Assembly (NCBI GenBank): GCA_015064295.1
Contig: SVSM01000009.1
Location: 1-52,563 of the forward strand
DNA length: 52,563 nucleotides
Origin: Oscillospiraceae bacterium
GTDB taxonomy: Bacteria > Bacillota > Clostridia > Oscillospirales > CAG-272
Direction of reading: 5' to 3'
Part shown: positions 47,922-52,563 of the stretch, one piece after another
Layout of the letters: every line of letters starts with the position of its first letter
How positions within the stretch are numbered: the stretch's first letter is position 1
Made by a program: the position numbers and the translations under genes
Notes under the pieces: model-generated
Database searches by the model: none
What the model was told of the DNA's origin: nothing
The model's input: only the letters and a program-made list of their open reading frames with translations

Positions 47922-48718
47922 CCCCCTTCCGTTGCCCCCTTTGCCGTCGGCCCCTGACCCAGGAGGGAGGCGCGCTTCGGTGTGAAAAGGGACATAGCTT
48001 TGACAGGGCTGCCGAGGGCTACGTGAACCTGGCCGTCGGCAAAAGCGGCGCGGGGGACAGCCCCGCCATGTGCCGCGGACGGCACGCATTTTTGGCGGAG
48101 GGGTACTACCGTCCCTTTGCCGACGCCATTGCCGGCGAAATAGCGACATTCGGCGCCGAGGCCGTTTGCGATGCCGGCTGCGGCGAGGGGTATTACCTTC
48201 GCGTCCTGCGGGAGAAGCTGCCCGAGGCTTTTCTTGTGGGATTTGACCTTGCCAAGACCTCGGTCAGGCTGGCCGCCAAGGCTGAAAAGGGAAAGGAAAA
48301 TGCCATCGCCTACGCCGTTGCGGGCATTTTCGATATGCCGCTGCCCGATGCCTCCTTGGATGCGGTGCTGTCGGTCTTTGCTCCCGTGCCGGAGGCCGAG
48401 GCCCATCGGATCCTGAAGCCGAGCGGGATTCTGCTCGTTGCCCACCCGGGCGCCAAGCACCTGATGGGACTGAAGCGCCTGCTCTACGAGAACCCTTACG
48501 AAAACGAGGAAAAGGCGTTTGTCCTCCCGGGCTTTGAGAAGCTTCACGACACCCGCGTGGCCTGCTCGGCTACGGTAGCGGGAGAGCAGCTCCCCAACCT
48601 GTTTTTGATGACGCCCTATTTCTGGAAGACCTCCCGGGAGGATGCAGAAAAGCTGGCCTCCGTTCCCTCTCTTGCCACCGAGCTGGAATTTATCCTGTCG
48701 GTCTACCGACGTATTTGA
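47918..48718 (+). CDS. rlmA: 23S rRNA (guanine) methyltransferase RlmA family
   Basis: This 266-residue SAM-dependent methyltransferase has an N-terminal zinc finger (CPLC at residues 6-9, then C-x3-H in RCEKGHSF) and the SAM motif VCDAGCGEGYYLRVL (about residue 86). RlmA methylates G745 or G748 of 23S rRNA; the Gram-positive G748 form (RlmAII) is linked to tylosin resistance. A GTG start at 47918 overlaps the yqeG stop, so the two are co-translated. Confidence 0.9.
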   Translation: MTPFRCPLCRRPLTQEGGALRCEKGHSFDRAAEGYVNLAVGKSGAGDSPAMCRGRHAFLAEGYYRPFADAIAGEIATFGAEAVCDAGCGEGYYLRVLREKLPEAFLVGFDLAKTSVRLAAKAEKGKENAIAYAVAGIFDMPLPDASLDAVLSVFAPVPEAEAHRILKPSGILLVAHPGAKHLMGLKRLLYENPYENEEKAFVLPGFEKLHDTRVACSATVAGEQLPNLFLMTPYFWKTSREDAEKLASVPSLATELEFILSVYRRI

Positions 48719-48747
48719 CCTCAATATCCGTAAAGGAACTGTGACTC

Positions 48748-50031
48748 ATGGAAAAGAAGATCCGCCGTTTTGATTTTGCGAAAAAGCCCTATCGCCCCAG
48801 CGCCTTCCTCTTTTTTCTTGCCAAGAATATCCTCTGTAAGCCCGACCTGAAGCGGCGTAAGGCCACCATCCGCAAGCACGGTATGGAGCCCTACGAGGAC
48901 GTTCCTTATCTTTTGCTCATCAATCACGCCTCCATGGTGGACCTGAACCTGATGATGATGTCCACCCATCCCCGCCTGGTCAACAACGTCATGACCCTGG
49001 AGGGCTTTCGGGACTACACCGAGCCGCTGATGCGAGGGCTTGGCGTTCTCGGTAAGCGGAAATACGTGTCGGATATTCACCTGGTGCGGAACATTTCCTA
49101 CTGCTTGAAGACGTTAAAGACCGTCTTCGCCATGTTCCCCGAGGCGCGGTACTCTCTTGACGGCTGTACCTCCTTCCTGCCCGAGTCTCTGGGCGGTCTT
49201 GTGAAGATGATGAAGGTGCCGGTCGTTATGCTGAAGCTCCACGGAAACTTCGTCACCAACCCCCAGTGGAATAAGATCAACAAATATAGCTGGGTGGAGG
49301 CCGATATGTATCCTCTTCTGACGGTGGAGGAGGTCAAGAGCCTCCCGTCAGCCGAGCTGTTCAACCGCATCAAGGAGGCCTTCCGGTACGACGATTTTGC
49401 CTGGCAGTACGAAAATAAGATCAAGATCGACCATCCCGAACGGGCCAAGGGCTTAAACTGCCTGCTCTACAAATGCCCCAAGTGCGGCGTTGAGCACCGG
49501 ACCGAGGCGGAGGGGGATACCCTCCGCTGTACCGCCTGTGGCAAGAGCTGGTATATGGACGAATACGGCCGCCTCAGCGGCTCTGACGGCGTGACGGAAT
49601 TTCCTCACATTCCCGATTGGTCGAATTGGGAGAGACAGTGCGTTCGGGAGGAGATCCGGAACGGCACCTATTATTTTGAGGATACCGTGCGGGTAGAGAC
49701 CCTGCCCAACGCCTGGGTGTTCCATAAGCAGGGCGAGGGCAAGCTGGTGCAGACGCCGGAGGGTACCACCCTGACCTGTAACCTCTACGGCAAGCCCTAC
49801 AAGCTGGAAAAGCCGGGTATGATCCTGGAAAGCCTGCACGTGGAGTACGACTACAAGGGCCACGGCGACTGCGTCGACATCTCCATTCCCGACGAGAGCT
49901 TCTGGTGCTACCTGTCAAAGAAGGACGCCATCACCAAGCTGTCCTTCGCTACCGAGGAGATCCATTTCCTCGCCAAAGAGAAAAAAACGGCGGCCAAAAG
50001 GTCTGCTGACAATAAAGGAGAAACATCATGA
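48748..50031 (+). CDS. PlsC-type acyltransferase fused to a zinc-ribbon C-terminal region
   Basis: The protein has 427 residues. The N-terminal 240 residues are a glycerolipid acyltransferase domain with the catalytic NHASMVD (H-x4-D, about residue 59) and FPEARYSLDG (about 130) in the place of the FPEG motif. The C-terminal part carries a zinc ribbon, CPKCG then CTACGKSWY (about 250-275), and a beta-rich domain ending in a Lys-rich tail. 1-acyl-glycerol-phosphate acylation or a related lipid transfer is likely. The zinc-ribbon extension is unusual for PlsC. It overlaps the M3 peptidase gene by 4 bases. Confidence 0.78.
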   Translation: MEKKIRRFDFAKKPYRPSAFLFFLAKNILCKPDLKRRKATIRKHGMEPYEDVPYLLLINHASMVDLNLMMMSTHPRLVNNVMTLEGFRDYTEPLMRGLGVLGKRKYVSDIHLVRNISYCLKTLKTVFAMFPEARYSLDGCTSFLPESLGGLVKMMKVPVVMLKLHGNFVTNPQWNKINKYSWVEADMYPLLTVEEVKSLPSAELFNRIKEAFRYDDFAWQYENKIKIDHPERAKGLNCLLYKCPKCGVEHRTEAEGDTLRCTACGKSWYMDEYGRLSGSDGVTEFPHIPDWSNWERQCVREEIRNGTYYFEDTVRVETLPNAWVFHKQGEGKLVQTPEGTTLTCNLYGKPYKLEKPGMILESLHVEYDYKGHGDCVDISIPDESFWCYLSKKDAITKLSFATEEIHFLAKEKKTAAKRSADNKGETS

Positions 50032-51713
50032 TGAAAGTTTCGGAGATTCCCTACAAGCGATATACGGTGGAGGAGGCCCGAGCCGCCTTTGCCGCCTTTG
50101 AGGAGGCTATGACCAAGGCTACCTCGGTTGACGACGTGCTGGCAGCCCGCCGTGCCTTCCGTGCCGAGGTGGAGGTGCTGTCTACCGCCGTATCCCTTGC
50201 CAACTGCCGCTTTACCCTCAATACCAGAGACAGCTTCTATTCCGATGAGATGGCCTATTACGACGAGGCAGGCCCTCATTTTAATGATCTGAATACCAAG
50301 TACGCAGCCCTGATGCTGGATTCTCCCTTCCGTGCCGAGCTGGAAAAGGTGTTGAACCCCCGTCTGTTCCGTATGTGGGAGATTGCCCGTAAGACCTTCG
50401 ATCCCTGTATCATCGAGGACTGCCAGGAGGAAAACGCCACCGTTACCGAGTATTCCAAGCTCATGGCCGGCATGGTCTTTACCTACGAGGGGGAAAATAT
50501 GCCCCTGTCGCTGCTCCGCGGTAAGCTGGAGGACGCCGACCGTGAGGTGAGACGCAAGGCTGCGGTAGCCATCGGCGAGGGTCTGGAAAAGAACAGCGAG
50601 GCGCTGGACAGTCTCTATGACCGTCTGGTCAAGATCCGCACCCGCATCGCGGGGAAGCTGGGCTATCGGAGCTTCACCGAGCTTGGCTACTACCGCATGG
50701 GACGGATCGACTACGACGCCGAGATGGTGGCGGCCTTCCGTGAGAACGTACGGAAGTCTCTGGTCCCCGTGGTGGCGGCCGTCAAGGAGAAGGTCCGCCG
50801 GGAGCTGGGCATCGACGAGGTGATGTTCTACGATAACGATATCTACGGAAGCGGTGCGTCCCTGGTGCCGGTGCTCGATGCCGCAGCGATGTTCCGGGAG
50901 GCCCAGGCCATGTACGATCGCATGAATCCCGAGATCGGCGCCTTTATGGCGTCCATGCAGGAGGCCGAGGCCTTCGACGTGGAGGCCCGCGACGGCAAGT
51001 GGGGCGGCGGCTACTGTACCGTTTTTGCGGCCTACAAGCAGCCCTTCATTCTGGCGAACTTTAACGGCACCACCGGTGACGTGGACGTGCTGACCCACGA
51101 GTTTGGCCATGCCTTTGCCATGAAGAAGGTCTTCGATCGCCCCGATACCGAGCTGGAGATCGGCGGCTCCGAGACGGCCGAGTGCCATTCCATGAGCATG
51201 GAGTTCCTCTCCTGGCCCAGCATGGACATCTTCTTCGGTGCCGACGGCAATCGCTATCGTCGGAAGCATCTGCTTGACGCTCTGTCCTTCATCCCCTACG
51301 GCGTGATGGTGGACGAGTTCCAGCATATCGTCTACGAGAACCCCGATATGACGCCTGCCGAGCGCAAGGCCGCTTGGCTTGCGCTGGAGAAGAAGTACCG
51401 TCCTTATATGGGATACGGCGATCTGCCCTACCTGAGCCTCGGCACCCGTTGGCAGTATCAGATGCACATTTACGAGAGCCCCTTCTATTACATCGATTAC
51501 TGCCTTGCCCAGACGGTAGCCATGGGCTTCCTCTGTGCCTCTCGTGAAAATTACGAGGATGCCCTCCAGCGGTACGTGGATTTCTGTGCCGCAGGGGGTG
51601 AGAAGGCCTTCGGTCAGCTCATTGCCGACGCCGGCCTTGCCGATCCCTTCACCGATGGCGCTCTGGATACCGTGGCGCAAAAGGTCATGGGGGTCATCGA
51701 GGAGCTTTCCTGA
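50028..51713 (+). CDS. M3-family oligoendopeptidase
   Basis: This 561-residue cytoplasmic zinc metallopeptidase has the zinc motif DVLTHEFGHAFA (HExxH, about residue 360) with the third ligand Glu in SETAECHSMSMEFLSW (about 390). The C-terminal YESPFYYIDYCLAQTVA is the conserved substrate-gripping region. It degrades short peptides of about 5-20 residues. AAGGAG lies 7 bases before the ATG at 50028, which overlaps the preceding stop. A terminator follows. Confidence 0.93.
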   Translation: MMKVSEIPYKRYTVEEARAAFAAFEEAMTKATSVDDVLAARRAFRAEVEVLSTAVSLANCRFTLNTRDSFYSDEMAYYDEAGPHFNDLNTKYAALMLDSPFRAELEKVLNPRLFRMWEIARKTFDPCIIEDCQEENATVTEYSKLMAGMVFTYEGENMPLSLLRGKLEDADREVRRKAAVAIGEGLEKNSEALDSLYDRLVKIRTRIAGKLGYRSFTELGYYRMGRIDYDAEMVAAFRENVRKSLVPVVAAVKEKVRRELGIDEVMFYDNDIYGSGASLVPVLDAAAMFREAQAMYDRMNPEIGAFMASMQEAEAFDVEARDGKWGGGYCTVFAAYKQPFILANFNGTTGDVDVLTHEFGHAFAMKKVFDRPDTELEIGGSETAECHSMSMEFLSWPSMDIFFGADGNRYRRKHLLDALSFIPYGVMVDEFQHIVYENPDMTPAERKAAWLALEKKYRPYMGYGDLPYLSLGTRWQYQMHIYESPFYYIDYCLAQTVAMGFLCASRENYEDALQRYVDFCAAGGEKAFGQLIADAGLADPFTDGALDTVAQKVMGVIEELS

Positions 51714-51723
51714 TACAACCGAG

Positions 51724-51752
51724 AAACCGCCGATTCCTTCGGCGGTTTTTCT
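51724..51752 (+). terminator. Terminator of the M3 peptidase operon
   Basis: AAACCGCCGA and TCGGCGGTTT arms, then TTTCTTT. Confidence 0.92.
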
Positions 51753-51856
51753 TTGTTCGGCTGCTCTGGGCCGACGAAAGACGACGAAAGAATGCTTCTT
51801 CCGCAAGTTGCATACAAACCGCCGTGAAAAAAAGGAAATCTTTTTACAAATAATTG

Positions 51857-51885
51857 TTGATTTATAAGAGAAATTCCTGTATAAT
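51857..51885 (+). promoter_or_regulatory. Sigma-A promoter of the NifU-like gene
   Basis: TTGATT (51857-51862), 17 bases, TATAAT (51880-51885), 36 bases before the ATG. Confidence 0.85.
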
Positions 51886-51921
51886 AATGAGGTAAATAAA
51901 AAATCCCAAAGGAGATATCAC

Positions 51922-52563
51922 ATGAGCGAATGTCCCTACGCTTTAACTTCCGAAGTGGAAGAAATGACCCGCGTTGCCAAGGGTCCCTATCATGGCCCCG
52001 CTCCCATCCCGGAAGAGGGTAAATGGGTACAGGTCAAGGAGATCAAGGATGTCAGCGGTTTCACCCACGGCATCGGCTGGTGCGCTCCTCAGCAGGGCTG
52101 CTGCAAGCTGACCCTGAACGTGAAGAACGGCATCATCGAGGAGGCCCTGGTGGAGACGCTGGGCTGCTCCGGTATGACCCACTCCGCCGCTATGGCTTCC
52201 GAGATCCTGATCGGTAAGACGCTTCTTGAGGCGCTGAATACCGACCTCGTCTGCGACGCCATCAACACCGCTATGCGCGAGCTGTTCCTGCAGATCGTCT
52301 ACGGCCGCAGCCAGTCCGCCTTCTCGGAGGACGGTCTTGCCGTCGGCGCGTCCCTTGAGGACCTGGGCAAGGGCCTCCGCAGCCAGGTAGGCACCATGTT
52401 CGCCACCAAGGTCAAGGGCCCCCGTTACCTGGAAATGGCAGAGGGCTACGTGACCCGCGTGGCGCTCGACGAGGACGATCAGATCATCGGCTACGAGTTC
52501 ATCAATCTCGGTAAGATGATGGACTTCATCAAGAAGGGCGACGATGCCAACACCGCACTGGAC
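51922..52563 (+). CDS. NifU-like iron-sulfur cluster scaffold protein (runs off the window)
   Basis: 214 codons are visible and the frame is open at the window edge. The N-terminus MSECPYALTSEVEEMTR, the Cys-containing GIGWCAPQQGCCKLTLNVK and ETLGCSGMTHSAAMASEIL belong to a clostridial NifU-N-related family annotated as Fe-S assembly scaffold. The three to four Cys positions suit cluster binding. In related genomes it is often followed by a GGGtGRT-motif protein, which would lie just beyond the window. GGAG lies about 7 bases before the ATG. Confidence 0.8.
   Translation, partial: MSECPYALTSEVEEMTRVAKGPYHGPAPIPEEGKWVQVKEIKDVSGFTHGIGWCAPQQGCCKLTLNVKNGIIEEALVETLGCSGMTHSAAMASEILIGKTLLEALNTDLVCDAINTAMRELFLQIVYGRSQSAFSEDGLAVGASLEDLGKGLRSQVGTMFATKVKGPRYLEMAEGYVTRVALDEDDQIIGYEFINLGKMMDFIKKGDDANTALD

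Overview
The window comes from an anaerobic, endospore-forming member of the Clostridia, most like the Oscillospirales/Ruminococcaceae. The DNA is GC-rich for a Firmicute. Promoters are of the sigma-A type (TTGACA, 17 bases, TATAAT), ribosome sites are AGGAGG-like, and many genes belong to the endospore programme. The placement rests on gene content and was not confirmed by a database search.

Layout. Bases 1-3364 (minus) hold a biotin-dependent, Na+-pumping acyl-CoA/oxoacid decarboxylase operon: carboxyltransferase, small membrane subunit, biotin carrier and OadB-like pump. Bases 3500-4700 hold tRNA-Leu(CAG) followed by what looks like a decayed mobile element: a serine-recombinase tail, a frameshifted small zinc protein and orphan terminators. 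Bases 4652-8740 encode a MarR regulator and a heterodimeric ABC exporter. Then come spoIIE (minus), an E2/CAT-fold protein that lacks its catalytic histidine, and the methionine genes metY and metA. These two are separated by an 830-base gene-free stretch with three tandem 86-base repeats and several long palindromes. A four-helix-bundle/GNAT fusion follows.

Bases 16770-28000 are dominated by sporulation: spoIID, spo0A, spoIIIAA-AH and a SpoVB-like flippase. They are interrupted by a DUF2975/XRE/DUF4173 membrane module. Next are gdhA, typA and a split transketolase, then spoIIP and gpr (minus), a peptide-binding lipoprotein, a DUF4364 protein, a sigma-H-like factor, and a zinc-ribbon protein preceded by a tRNA-like cloverleaf. 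The rest holds a CofE-like ligase, a DUF21/CBS transporter with an attenuator-like leader, tRNA-Ala(CGC), a serC-serA-phosphopantetheinyl transferase operon, a YczE-type membrane protein, and a run of yqeG, rlmA, a PlsC-zinc-ribbon protein and an M3 peptidase. The window ends inside a NifU-like scaffold gene.

How the genes work together. Spo0A and the sigma-H-like factor would start sporulation, and SpoIIE would activate sigma-F. SpoIID and SpoIIP drive engulfment. SpoIIIAA-AH builds the mother-cell side of the feeding-tube channel, and GPR degrades small acid-soluble proteins at germination. Metabolically the window covers methionine (acetyl-homoserine route), serine, glutamate, non-oxidative pentose phosphate and Na+-coupled decarboxylation.

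The most unusual content is non-coding. There are the tandem 86-base repeats, a mosaic family of palindromes placed just after stop codons, a tRNA-like leader and a leader-peptide/attenuator region. Several proteins keep a family fold but have lost a hallmark residue: the Spo0A receiver, the E2-like protein and one ABC ATPase site.
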